From positions 1,054,001 through 1,118,000 of the forward strand of contig NZ_CP032869.1 of the NCBI RefSeq assembly GCF_003576455.2: a DNA stretch of 64,000 nt. Direction: 5' to 3'. Source of the DNA: Mucilaginibacter celer. Its GTDB lineage: Bacteria; Bacteroidota; Bacteroidia; Sphingobacteriales; Sphingobacteriaceae. Shown here in pieces: positions 6,407-13,112 of this stretch. A model generated the notes under the pieces. It worked only from the letters and a program-made list of their open reading frames with translations. It had not been told where the DNA came from and ran no database searches. Made by a program: the position numbers and the translations under genes. Numbering within the stretch: position 1 is the first letter of the stretch; the number at the start of each line of letters is the position of its first letter.

Positions 6407-7978
6407 TTATAAATCAATTTTGTTAATTAAATCCAACGCCGAGCCGCCTTTTTCAATCGCTGCCAATACATCGAAAACTTTATCGCTCCAGCCGGCAATC
6501 AGGTATACATCGTTTTGCAGCAGTTGCAAAGGCGTTTGGCCATAGCCTGCCAAATCGAACAGGTACAATTTTGCTGTTGGCGCGATGGTTCGTTTGTATT
6601 GAACCCATAGTTTCTGGATATCATCCGGACCGAAATTGCTGTTCCACAACTGGCAATCGGTAAATAGCATTACCTTATCCATTTGTACGCGGCGATCAAT
6701 CAGATCACGGATTACCAGGTAACCGTTGGTTGAATAACCCACTTCGCCTTCGCGGCGGTAAAACTCCTGTACATTGCCCAATATATTATGGCGCGGCACG
6801 GCAATGGTCTTCCAGTAGTTGCCAAACATACCCACTTCAACATTGTTACACCGCGATTGCAGCAGCATAGCCAGCATCAAACCGATATCGTACAACAATA
6901 CTTTCGATTTTGCCGAGATTGGTTTCTGCATTGAGCCCGAAACGTCGCAGGCCAGCAGCACGCGGGTGTTTTCGTCAAAGCCACGGATGTTGGCAGCGCT
7001 TGCCTGTACCGCTTTTTCCAAAGCGTCCAGCAATTCGCCGGTATAGCCTTTGTTGCCTGTTATGGCGGCTTTGGCGACCCTTGCAATGTTTTGCACCGCG
7101 TTAGTTGGTGTTATCAGCTCGCGGTAAGCAGCCAGGTAACGGAACGGGAACTGTTTGGCTTTGGCCACCTGCTCGCCATCGCTTAGGGTTGCGCATACTT
7201 TTTTAAAGTGCGCATAGCTTACGCCCGCATCCTGTATGTTACGCAGGTTACGCAATAAAGCCATGTAGCCCACTTTACCGCTATCTATCAGTTGTTCCCA
7301 CTTAGCGCGGAACGCGATAGCTTTAGCTTCAACGCTATCAAAATTTAGTTGACCTAAAGCTGATAGCTCCGTTTCCCATGTATAAGGCGCTTGCAAATTG
7401 TTAGCCACTATTTTGTTAAATATCAGCTGCTGCAAATCATCCTTGGCACGTGGGTGAACCAGGAACAGGGCGTCGCGCAGTTTAACAGCACCATCGCGGT
7501 TATATTTGGCAAATTGGTACTCATCAAAGCGGTTAAACGCCAGCGATAAACCTTTTTGCATCTGTTTAGATAAGCGGTTTAACTTTTTAGCACCGTTACG
7601 CTGGTTCAACACCTGGTAGCAGGCCAGCAATTCGGTAATTTCATCCGCACGGCCAACCACGCCATCCGTAACCCGGGCAACCAGATCGTCGCCCGAGTGC
7701 AGTTTAGCCAATTCGGTAGCCAGCACCAGCGGTACCGAACGCATATACATTTTAGTACGGGCATACACCGCCAGCTTACCCACAAATACCGGGTTGCATT
7801 GTGCTATCAGTTTGCGCAGGCGTTCCATACGTGCTTCATCTTTTTCGTAAAAGGTATCGTTTAAGCTCCAGGTTACTACCGTGGTGTACAGTTCCATCTC
7901 GGCGCTCATTTTAAAAGCTTTCGCGCCTTCATAATTTGTAACGATGGTTTTTACTTTGCTTAACAGGTTGAATTTCAT
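6407..7978 (-). CDS. rsr: Ro60/Rsr-like TROVE domain protein
   Basis: 523 residues from the ATG at 7978, preferred over the upstream start at 8011 because AGGAGG lies 6 bases ahead of it, a strong ribosome site for this phylum. The N-terminal two thirds is a TROVE domain (KAFKMSAEMELYTTVVTW, VGKLAVYARTKMYMRSVP, VARVTDGVVGRADEI), the HEAT-like ring that holds misfolded RNA ends and Y RNAs. The C-terminal third is a vWA fold with the MIDAS motif LLACDVSGSMQ and LFTDCQLW. Bacterial orthologues act with Y RNAs and exonucleases in RNA quality control and stress survival. Here the gene is followed on the same strand by seven Y-RNA-like units. No rtcB is in the window. Family assignment is firm; the RNA partners are inferred from position and structure. 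Confidence 0.92.
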   Translation of the reverse strand: MKFNLLSKVKTIVTNYEGAKAFKMSAEMELYTTVVTWSLNDTFYEKDEARMERLRKLIAQCNPVFVGKLAVYARTKMYMRSVPLVLATELAKLHSGDDLVARVTDGVVGRADEITELLACYQVLNQRNGAKKLNRLSKQMQKGLSLAFNRFDEYQFAKYNRDGAVKLRDALFLVHPRAKDDLQQLIFNKIVANNLQAPYTWETELSALGQLNFDSVEAKAIAFRAKWEQLIDSGKVGYMALLRNLRNIQDAGVSYAHFKKVCATLSDGEQVAKAKQFPFRYLAAYRELITPTNAVQNIARVAKAAITGNKGYTGELLDALEKAVQASAANIRGFDENTRVLLACDVSGSMQKPISAKSKVLLYDIGLMLAMLLQSRCNNVEVGMFGNYWKTIAVPRHNILGNVQEFYRREGEVGYSTNGYLVIRDLIDRRVQMDKVMLFTDCQLWNSNFGPDDIQKLWVQYKRTIAPTAKLYLFDLAGYGQTPLQLLQNDVYLIAGWSDKVFDVLAAIEKGGSALDLINKIDL

Positions 7979-8024
7979 TTTAAACCTCCTTTGTTTGTTT
8001 TGACGATACAAAGGTTAGAAGCTA

Positions 8025-8047
8025 CTGCGCAGTGTATTTGCGCAGTG
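8025..8047. promoter_or_regulatory. GCGCAGTG direct repeat in the Ro60 promoter region
   Basis: CTGCGCAGTG (8025-8034) and TTTGCGCAGTG (8037-8047) form a direct repeat about 13 bases apart, 47-69 bases upstream of the Ro60 start. The 12-mer ATTTGCGCAGTG (8036-8047) recurs on the other strand at 19136-19147 upstream of the WYL regulator. This suggests a shared operator; the binding protein is unknown. Confidence 0.45.
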
Positions 8048-8070
8048 AAAAAAAAGTTAAAATTTTTTTC

Positions 8071-8385
8071 TGAACCGGGGTTTTGGGGGGATTTTTATTT
8101 CTGGGATTACACCGATTGATTTTTGATTACGCCGATTTTGACCGTTGATGATTTTTAATTTCGTTGATTGCGCTGATTTTTTTGTCTGAACTCGAATTTT
8201 TAGAATTAAGGAACTAACGGAATGCCAGGCAAATTCGAAAAATTCTTTCATTCGAAAAATTTGGGTTCAGACAGAAAAATCCTGCTAATTCCAAAAATCC
8301 CCCCAAATCCCGGTTCAGACAATCAATCGGTGTAATCCCAGAAATAAAATCAGCGAAATCAACGTAATCAAAAAAATCAACGGTA
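8071..8385. repeat. Interspersed repeat, copy 1 (imperfect palindrome)
   Basis: Noncoding repeat with the phrases TCTGAACCGGG, ATTACACCGATTGATTTTTG, CGATTTTGACCGTTGAT and TTGATTGCGCTGATTTTT. The second half repeats these as reverse complement (AAATCCCGGTTCAGACAATC, AATCAGCGAAATCAACG), so the unit is a large imperfect inverted repeat. Other copies: 11403-11722, 18840-19107 and a copy split by the IS3 element (26004-26067 plus 27513-27785). No reading frame is conserved between copies. Confidence 0.8.
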
Positions 8386-8425
8386 ATATTTTTTCATAAT
8401 TATTTTTTAATTTAAATATTGTTTG

Positions 8426-8433
8426 TATACTTG
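8426..8433 (+). promoter_or_regulatory. Promoter -7 element of the leader/tRNA operon
   Basis: TATACTTG matches the Bacteroidota -7 consensus TAnnTTTG at 7 of 8 positions. Transcription would start about 5 bases downstream, at or next to the ATG at 8438, so the leader frame may be translated from a leaderless message. The -33 region is AT-rich without a clear TTTG. Confidence 0.5.
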
Positions 8434-8437
8434 CGTC

Positions 8438-8497
8438 ATGAAAGCAACAATATGTATACAGTGTCCATCACCCATACCGATTTATCGGAGGAGATAG
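8438..8497 (+). CDS. Leader peptide rich in Ile, Cys and Pro (putative attenuator)
   Basis: The 19-residue frame MKATICIQCPSPIPIYRRR ends in TAG. It holds three ATA plus one ATT (Ile), two TGT (Cys), and CCA, CCC and CCG (Pro): nine of 19 residues. The downstream genes are tRNA-Pro(UGG), tRNA-Ile(UAU) and tRNA-Cys(GCA), the same three identities, and UAU reads ATA exactly. A terminator lies between the two. The layout matches ribosome-mediated attenuation as in amino-acid biosynthetic operons: a ribosome stalled on these codons would leave GGAGGA (8487-8492) free to pair with TCCTCT (8536-8541) and break the terminator. Peptide and codons are direct reading; the control function is inference. 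Confidence 0.65.
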   Translation: MKATICIQCPSPIPIYRRR

Positions 8498-8499
8498 CT

Positions 8500-8511
8500 A
8501 TGTATATATAG
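8500..8511 (+). CDS. Three-codon minigene (Met-Tyr-Ile) behind a strong ribosome site
   Basis: ATG TAT ATA TAG, preceded by GGAGGAG (8487-8493) at a 6-base gap. The ribosome site overlaps the end and stop codon of the leader peptide and is also the proposed anti-terminator strand. The last sense codon is ATA, read by the tRNA-Ile(UAU) encoded downstream. Such a minigene could sense that tRNA or hold ribosomes on the leader. It is short enough to be chance. Confidence 0.35.
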   Translation: MYI

Positions 8512-8530
8512 TAAGTATATAACACATTCG

Positions 8531-8566
8531 AAAAATCCTCTTAGATAAAAACTAAGGGGATTTTTT
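8531..8566 (+). terminator. Attenuator: intrinsic terminator ahead of the tRNA genes
   Basis: Stem of 14 bp (8531-8544 with 8552-8565, one G-U), 7-base loop, six T at 8561-8566. It ends only 7 bases before tRNA-Pro, so it would stop transcription before the tRNA genes. The ascending strand contains TCCTCT (8536-8541), which can pair instead with GGAGGA (8487-8492) at the end of the leader frame. Confidence 0.75.
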
Positions 8567-8573
8567 GCGTTTT

Positions 8574-8647
8574 AGGGTAGTATATCAATTGGTCAGATTA
8601 CCACATTTGGGATGTGGAGGCTCCCGGTTCGAGTCCGGGTTACCCTA
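8574..8647 (+). tRNA. tRNA-Pro(UGG)
   Basis: Full 74-base cloverleaf: acceptor AGGGTAG/TTACCCT (one G-U), D-arm TATC/GATT with a U-U at the outer pair, anticodon arm CCACA-TTTGGGA-TGTGG with anticodon TGG, variable loop AGGCT, T-arm CCCGG-TTCGAGT-CCGGG, discriminator A. CCA is not encoded. The 5' AGGG acceptor is unlike usual bacterial tRNA-Pro (CGGGA...), which suggests an accessory or phage-type tRNA. Confidence 0.85.
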
Positions 8648-8660
8648 CTGATTTATAGCT

Positions 8661-8733
8661 GGAAATGTAGCTCAATGGTTAGAGCAGCACCCTTATACGG
8701 TGTCGGTTAAAGGTTCAAGTCCTTTTATTTCCA
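8661..8733 (+). tRNA. tRNA-Ile(UAU)
   Basis: 73-base cloverleaf: acceptor GGAAATG/TATTTCC, D-arm GCTC-AATGGTTA-GAGC, anticodon arm GCACC-CTTATAC-GGTGT with anticodon TAT at 8694-8696, variable loop CGGTT, T-arm AAAGG-TTCAAGT-CCTTT, discriminator A, no encoded CCA. Most bacteria read AUA with tRNA-Ile(CAU) carrying lysidine. A UAU anticodon is uncommon and mostly seen in accessory sets. It matches the three ATA codons of the leader peptide. Confidence 0.88.
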
Positions 8734-8740
8734 CATACAG

Positions 8741-8814
8741 GGCCGGTTGCCCGAGTGGTTCAAGGGAGTCCTCTGCAAAAGGAATGTTCGCAAGTTCGAA
8801 TCTTGTACCGGCCT
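8741..8814 (+). tRNA. tRNA-Cys(GCA)
   Basis: 74-base cloverleaf: acceptor GGCCGGT/ACCGGCC, short D-stem CCC/GGG, anticodon arm GTCCT-CTGCAAA-AGGAA (one outer mismatch) with anticodon GCA, T-arm GCAAG-TTCGAAT-CTTGT, and discriminator T as in tRNA-Cys. A run of T directly follows (8816-8821) and probably ends the operon. No CCA is encoded. Confidence 0.87.
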
Positions 8815-8821
8815 CTTTTTT

Positions 8822-9174
8822 CTTATTGAAGGTCCGGGTGTTTAATGCCCCAAGTATATCGCTGGTGTAGCCTGAAAGTACGCCGGGTTATTTTGTGTTT
8901 AAATATTATTAAATAATATTAAATGGTTGTTTGTTGTTATTTTTTTATTTTTTTTGGTCGGGAATTGATAAAGTCGGGTAGAAAGGCATGCACCAATACC
9001 CCTTGTCAACGTTTTAAAATATAGTTGATAAAGTGGTGAATAGTTTATAGAAAACCCGAATCGCTTCAGGTACCAAAATTATGGCTGTATTTCGTAGCCG
9101 AGATTGCTGATTTTTGAAATATAGCGGGCCGAAATAAAAGTTAAATATTGTAAGTTATTGATTTTTAGGTTTTT
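8822..9174. other. Intergenic stretch without recognised feature
   Basis: After the T-run behind tRNA-Cys no frame, tRNA or strong hairpin is seen. Parts are AT-rich (AAATATTATTAAATAATATT near 8900). Confidence 0.5.
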
Positions 9175-9182
9175 TATATTTG
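9175..9182 (+). promoter_or_regulatory. Promoter -7 element (TATATTTG)
   Basis: Perfect TAnnTTTG match. A transcript from about 9188 would start with the hairpin at 9192-9245 and run into a 54-codon frame at 9249. TTG at 9158-9160 is closer than the usual -33 spacing. Confidence 0.45.
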
Positions 9183-9191
9183 GCCCGTGTT

Positions 9192-9245
9192 TGGCAGAAC
9201 GATGTTTGATTAATGAAACATCAAATTTAAAAAAAACATCTGCCA
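9192..9245 (+). promoter_or_regulatory. Nested hairpin in a 5' leader
   Basis: TGGCAGA (9192-9198) pairs with TCTGCCA (9239-9245). Inside it GATGTTT (9201-9207) pairs with AAACATC (9216-9222). The outer stem ends 3 bases before the ATG at 9249, so it could gate translation of that frame or be a small RNA. Confidence 0.4.
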
Positions 9246-9248
9246 GGC

Positions 9249-9413
9249 ATGGAAGCATTAAAAACTACCAAAATTACGATCATCAACATTTACCAAACCT
9301 GTTTCAATCCAAAAAACAGGCTCAGCCCAAAACAAAAGTTGCATCATATAAAAGGCGATCTGATAGCGTTGTACCTTGTTGCTATCAGGCTTTATTATAT
9401 AATTTATAATTAA
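9249..9413 (+). CDS. Possible small protein, 54 residues, unrecognised
   Basis: Starts MEALKTTKITIINIY and ends RLYYIIYN. It has a basic middle and a hydrophobic C-terminal stretch (DLIALYLVAIRLYYII) that could be a membrane segment. Support is positional: a consensus promoter and a leader hairpin lie upstream. The hairpin CTGATAGC/GCTATCAG near its 3' end overlaps the coding sequence. No ribosome site is clear. It could be noncoding. Confidence 0.3.
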   Translation: MEALKTTKITIINIYQTCFNPKNRLSPKQKLHHIKGDLIALYLVAIRLYYIIYN

Positions 9414-9494
9414 CCGGCGTTTTGCAAAAGAGTTGATATTTTTGCCCGTATGACTATCGATGATGCAAATTTTATTGTTAAGTACTAAAACGGC

Positions 9495-9800
9495 GTGCTT
9501 GGCATAGTGCGTCATATCGAATTCAGAAAGCGTGTGCTGGCTTTGAAATTAAAAGAAATGCGCCCATGCGAGGTGCGAAGGCAGCTTTGGGAGGAAGGGA
9601 ATTATTTAACCAGCGATCCTGAGGTGTTGAATTATCTCGATCAGGAGTATATCCAGTATATATTGGCTTTTGCCGCCGAGATCCAGGAAAAGCATCCGGA
9701 TGTTATTGTTAACAGGTGTCCCGAATGCCGTGCCTATACCATTGCGCCGTTATCCCGCCAATGCAAGGTATGCGGGCATAAGTGGCATCCCAAAGGCTGA
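9495..9800 (+). CDS. Zinc-ribbon protein, unknown function, possibly 5'-disrupted
   Basis: 101 residues from a GTG. The C-terminus holds a four-cysteine ribbon (CPECRAY and CKVCGHKWHP, about 16 residues apart); the middle is helical and charged. An ATG at 9450 in the same frame, 5 bases behind a perfect -7 element TATTTTTG (9437-9444), begins MTIDDANFIVKY and then meets TAA at 9486-9488, after which the frame stays open to the ribbon. Either the gene starts at the GTG, or the intact gene began at 9450 and carries a nonsense mutation. The family is not recognised. Confidence 0.55.
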   Translation: MLGIVRHIEFRKRVLALKLKEMRPCEVRRQLWEEGNYLTSDPEVLNYLDQEYIQYILAFAAEIQEKHPDVIVNRCPECRAYTIAPLSRQCKVCGHKWHPKG

Positions 9801-9801
9801 T

Positions 9802-10026
9802 TTACTCGCTTTCTTCGTTCTTAATGCCTTTCAGCAAAGCGTAAATAGCCATAGCATGGCCATGGCCTAAATCAAAATCCTCCTTAAGCCATTTGGTAAT
9901 GTCGCCGGCTTTGGCGCTTAACTCGCCGTTTTTGGTAAATCCTTTCTCTTCGGCCAGGTGCCTGAAATCGGCCGGGCCTTTGCCCGTTTTTCCTTTAATG
10001 GTTTTTAAGTATCCCTGAAATGACAT
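9802..10026 (-). CDS. DUF4287 domain protein
   Basis: 74 residues filling one DUF4287 domain: MSFQGYLKTIKGKTGKGP, DFRHLAEEKGF, GDITKWLKEDFDLGHGHAMA. The domain occurs alone or fused to DUF5655-type proteins; its role is unknown and it is probably cytoplasmic. It ends one base after the convergent zinc-ribbon gene stops, leaving no room for a terminator between them. Confidence 0.85.
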   Translation of the reverse strand: MSFQGYLKTIKGKTGKGPADFRHLAEEKGFTKNGELSAKAGDITKWLKEDFDLGHGHAMAIYALLKGIKNEESE

Positions 10027-10069
10027 GGGTTATGTTATTTATAGCTAAGATCGGCAATGCCGACAAAAA

Positions 10070-11287
10070 TCAAACGCCTTTTTTGCCTTTTATAAGCTCA
10101 ACTATTTTTTGAGTTTCTTCGGGATAAATGCCGATGTAGTGGCTGCGCACCATATAGGGCACTTTCAGCTTGCTTTCGGCGGCTTCCAGCCTTATTACGT
10201 TTGATGCCTTATTGGGCATGTGGCAGTCAATACAATAATTGTTGATAACGGCACCCAGTTGTGGTGCCATTTTGCAAAAGTTATGATTGGTTTGGCTGTG
10301 GCAGCTTAAGCATTTTTGAGTGTACATAGCCATGCTTTGTTTAGCATTACTATGTGGGTTGTGGCAATTGCCGCAGTCCATTTTGCTCATGGTGTAGCAT
10401 TTGCTGGCAATTAATAAATCGTACTGGTTGCCGTGCACATCGGGCATGTTGGCGCCGGGTACAACGCGTGGCTGGGTGCGGTCTTTTAATAAGGTATCGC
10501 CCATTTCAAACCCGAATGATGAGCGTTGCGGGATATTTTTGTTACCCGAGTGGCAAACCGCGCAAGCATCCATTTTTTGTGCACGCGACAGTGAAGCATA
10601 AGTAGCAATGTATTTAGCCTTTTTATCATCCGGATTATCGGTATGGTAATTAACGTGGTTGGCGGCCGGGCCGTGGCAGCGTTCGCAGTCGATGCCATAA
10701 ACCAGCGAAGCTTTATCAAAACCGAACTCACCGCTTGCAGGGGGGAGTTCTTTTACGTACGAGCTATGACATTCCAGGCACCTGCGCAAAATTGGCCGAC
10801 CGAAGTTCATGTGATCGGGCAGGTAGCCGGGGCTGTTGGCCCAGTTGTGCAGCGCTACAAAATAAGATACCGGTAACTCATACAGCATTTTATTTTTCCA
10901 GTACATATAGGTTTGCGCCTTGCCGTTGCCAATGGCAATATCAAAAGGTTCGGCCTCGGTTTGCCGGCCGTCAACGTAACCTACCTGGTACAGGCTGTCG
11001 TTCCGTTTTTCCATTACAATTTTTTGCCCCATACCAAAGCTAAAGCTGTTGGAATCTTTAGCGAAGCTGCCCCTGATATTTTGCAGCGTGGCCAACTGTG
11101 AAGTTTGAAAATGCGCAGTATGCAAAAATGACGTATAAACATCGCTATGGCATTTTTTACAGCTTTCAGATCCAGCATAAACCTCACCCCGCGGATCGGC
11201 AGATGTACTGGTATAGCATTGTGTTAAAATGAAACTAAGGGGTATAAGAGCAAGAAGAACTAAAAAAAGGTATCTCTTTTTGAGCAT
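10070..11287 (-). CDS. Multihaem c-type cytochrome lipoprotein (7 CXXCH)
   Basis: 405 residues. The N-terminus is a signal with a possible lipobox (LSFILTQC, Cys near 24). Seven haem-binding motifs follow: CKKCH, CLECH, CERCH, CAVCH, CGNCH, CLSCH and CIDCH, with several distant His that could be second ligands. The spacing resembles cytochrome c554/NrfB-type domains. It would carry electrons at the periplasmic face of the outer or inner membrane. No partner oxidoreductase lies next to it, so its electron donor and acceptor are unknown. Confidence 0.85.
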   Translation of the reverse strand: MLKKRYLFLVLLALIPLSFILTQCYTSTSADPRGEVYAGSESCKKCHSDVYTSFLHTAHFQTSQLATLQNIRGSFAKDSNSFSFGMGQKIVMEKRNDSLYQVGYVDGRQTEAEPFDIAIGNGKAQTYMYWKNKMLYELPVSYFVALHNWANSPGYLPDHMNFGRPILRRCLECHSSYVKELPPASGEFGFDKASLVYGIDCERCHGPAANHVNYHTDNPDDKKAKYIATYASLSRAQKMDACAVCHSGNKNIPQRSSFGFEMGDTLLKDRTQPRVVPGANMPDVHGNQYDLLIASKCYTMSKMDCGNCHNPHSNAKQSMAMYTQKCLSCHSQTNHNFCKMAPQLGAVINNYCIDCHMPNKASNVIRLEAAESKLKVPYMVRSHYIGIYPEETQKIVELIKGKKGV

Positions 11288-11402
11288 TGTTTACGGCTAT
11301 ATGGCTGGTTATAAATTGGTTGGGTTTTTAGGCTAACCCCGAAAAATCCAATTACAATTTAAGGCAATATTTAGATAATACAAATGGTAAAAACGTTGGT
11401 AG

Positions 11403-11722
11403 TGGTGATGTAGGGGATTTTTTAATTCGGATTTCGGAATTTCGATTTCGGATTTGTTTTTTTGGATTACACCGATTGATTTTTGATTGCACCGATTTTG
11501 ACCGTTGATTTTATTGATTACGTTGATTTCGCTGATTTTGTCTGAACCGGGATTTGGGTGGATTTTTTTAGATTGCCAGGATTTTGATTGAATGAAATTA
11601 AACGAATTAAAGAATTTATTGAATTTGTCTGGCATTCAGTTAATTCTTTAATTCCCCCAAATTCGGGTTCAGACAATATTCTGTCAATTCTAAAATTCTG
11701 TAAATTCTGATTCAGACGGATT
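11403..11722. repeat. Interspersed repeat, copy 2
   Basis: Same family as 8071-8385: GGATTACACCGATTGATTTT, CGATTTTGACCGTTGAT, TTTCGCTGATTTTGTCTGAA, then an inverted part with CCCCCAAATTCGGGTTCAGAC. It fills most of the gap 11288-11825. Frames inside it are not conserved between copies. Confidence 0.8.
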
Positions 11723-11825
11723 GCGTTAGGGATAGGCGCGGATACCGGCCTGTGGCTAATGCCTGTGCAGTATGAGCAGATAGCCCGGCCGCAGGCAACG
11801 CCCAAAGCATAATTTGGAGAACGGG

Positions 11826-11990
11826 TTACTTACTGATAAAAGACTTGTGCGTAATAACGGCCTTGTTCATGGTTTGCTGTATTTTATACAGGCGCGTAGC
11901 CATTTCAAAGCGCTCTTTATAGCTGCGTTTCAGTCCTTCTTTTAAAAGTTCTATTTCGGCCGGGCTAAATACTTGCTTTTCCTTTTCCAT
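11826..11990 (-). CDS. Small hypothetical protein, 54 residues
   Basis: Too short for standard ORF cut-offs. Starts MEKEKQVFSPAEIELLKEGL and ends KAVITHKSFISK. It is strongly charged and predicted helical (KRSYKERFEMATRLYKIQQTM), with codon use like its neighbours. It follows the NIPSNAP gene by 37 bases on the same strand, so it is probably co-transcribed. Function unknown. Confidence 0.6.
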   Translation of the reverse strand: MEKEKQVFSPAEIELLKEGLKRSYKERFEMATRLYKIQQTMNKAVITHKSFISK

Positions 11991-12027
11991 TGCACTAATG
12001 ATCAAATTTAAAAAAATGATACCACAA

Positions 12028-12819
12028 TCAAATCTGCGAGTATGCCGTTGGTACCAGCATGGTTGATGTTATTTTGCTTACCAGCAGCGCATCGGCATAT
12101 TCGGGTACGGAACTGATCTTTTTCCATTGCGGGTCGGAGCCAAAGGCTTTCCAGTGGGCTGCTTTGGCTTCCATATCGTCAAAGGTAATCATGTAGGTAA
12201 GGTTTGGGCGTAAGGTGCCTATTACTGTTTCGCCCCAAAAAACAGGTGCAAAGCCAAGGCGTTTAAAAATATCAATCTCGCCCTCATCATTAAACATTTC
12301 AATCTTCTTTTTGCCGGCAGCCTCGCTTGCGCTCTGGTATTGGCGAAGTTCGAAGATGCGGTTTCTCTTTTCGAGCGCTTCAAGATGCGGCATGTGGGTA
12401 AAAGCCTTCATTAATGAGCTTTCAATGCGTTCGTAAGCCGGGGCAGTTGCCGGAGCGTTGAGGTACAGCGAACCCTTGTTTTGATATGCCTGATCTTTTT
12501 CTAAAGCATCGGCAATAGTAGCTAAATGCGCAATGCCGTTGTATTGCACCAGTACATATAGTTTGGTTGGGCCTGCCGGGTTCATTTCGGTAAACACACC
12601 AATATGTTTTACGCCCAGGCGGTTCATGGCCGGGATGGCAGCATCCTTCCAGTAATCTTCCGTTAGTTTTTGCTGAATTTCGTTTTTAAAACTGTATATC
12701 CTCAGCTCGTAATATTCGGCAGTAGGAGCAGGGGCTTCTGTTGCATTGCTCATGGCTGGTAGTATACTTGCTGCTACACCGGTTAATATTGATGATTTTA
12801 CGAATGTACGACGTTTCAT
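12028..12819 (-). CDS. NIPSNAP family protein with Tat-like signal
   Basis: 263 residues. The N-terminus MKRRTFVKSSILTGVAASIL has an RR-x-F-x-K pattern of Tat export, ending near SNA. Two ferredoxin-like NIPSNAP domains follow: YYELRIYSFKNEIQQKL from about residue 36 and IFELRQYQSASEAAGKKKIE from about 150, the usual doubled layout in Bacteroidota. Such proteins are stress-responsive dimeric-barrel proteins of unknown activity. The gene lies behind a small-RNA-like structure (12914-13000) that ends in a terminator on the same strand. Confidence 0.85.
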   Translation of the reverse strand: MKRRTFVKSSILTGVAASILPAMSNATEAPAPTAEYYELRIYSFKNEIQQKLTEDYWKDAAIPAMNRLGVKHIGVFTEMNPAGPTKLYVLVQYNGIAHLATIADALEKDQAYQNKGSLYLNAPATAPAYERIESSLMKAFTHMPHLEALEKRNRIFELRQYQSASEAAGKKKIEMFNDEGEIDIFKRLGFAPVFWGETVIGTLRPNLTYMITFDDMEAKAAHWKAFGSDPQWKKISSVPEYADALLVSKITSTMLVPTAYSQI

Positions 12820-12913
12820 GGAGATGCGTTTTTATAATGGTTTTTAATCAGCGGGCCAATATAGCATTTATAATAAACAGATATGTGTTAGCAGCACAAT
12901 CAATGCCAAAATA

Positions 12914-13000
12914 AAAGCCCCATAGCACTCGCTGCATGGGGCTTTAAACCTAAACCTTATCACAAATCAATGAGCGTTTTGGGAACGCCCACTAATCATT
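12914..13000 (-). ncRNA. Structured small RNA or attenuator, copy 1
   Basis: On the minus strand, 5' to 3': outer stem AATGA/TCATT enclosing hairpin GCGTT/AACGC, an invariant single strand GATTTGTGATAAGGTTTAGG, then a 10-bp terminator stem AAAGCCCCAT/ATGGGGCTTT with the loop GCAGCGAGTGCT, followed by TTTTATTTT. A second copy at 22275-22346 keeps loop and linker exactly while the terminator stem covaries. A TACTTTTA box upstream (minus strand, about 13012-13019) could be its promoter. Here it sits between doxX-like and NIPSNAP genes, so it is either a free RNA or a leader attenuator of the NIPSNAP gene. Confidence 0.7.
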
Positions 13001-13112
13001 GTGTAAAAGTAACGCATCTTTGGCTATTTTTCACAATTTATCTCAAATCTTTTCTGTTTATTACATATAAATTACAGTTTATGAGTGCTAAACATTACAC
13101 AGGTCATATAAT

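Noticed and set aside
6819..7104. Plus-strand frames opposite the Ro60 gene
   Set aside because: Shadows of the coding strand; protein-like Pro/Arg/Ser composition only.
9158..9409. 83-codon frame on the plus strand
   Set aside because: It crosses the leader hairpin and has no coding character; the frame from 9249 is the better, though weak, candidate.
10354..11101. Several plus-strand frames rich in Cys and Arg
   Set aside because: Antisense to the multihaem cytochrome; the Cys come from the complement of its haem motifs.
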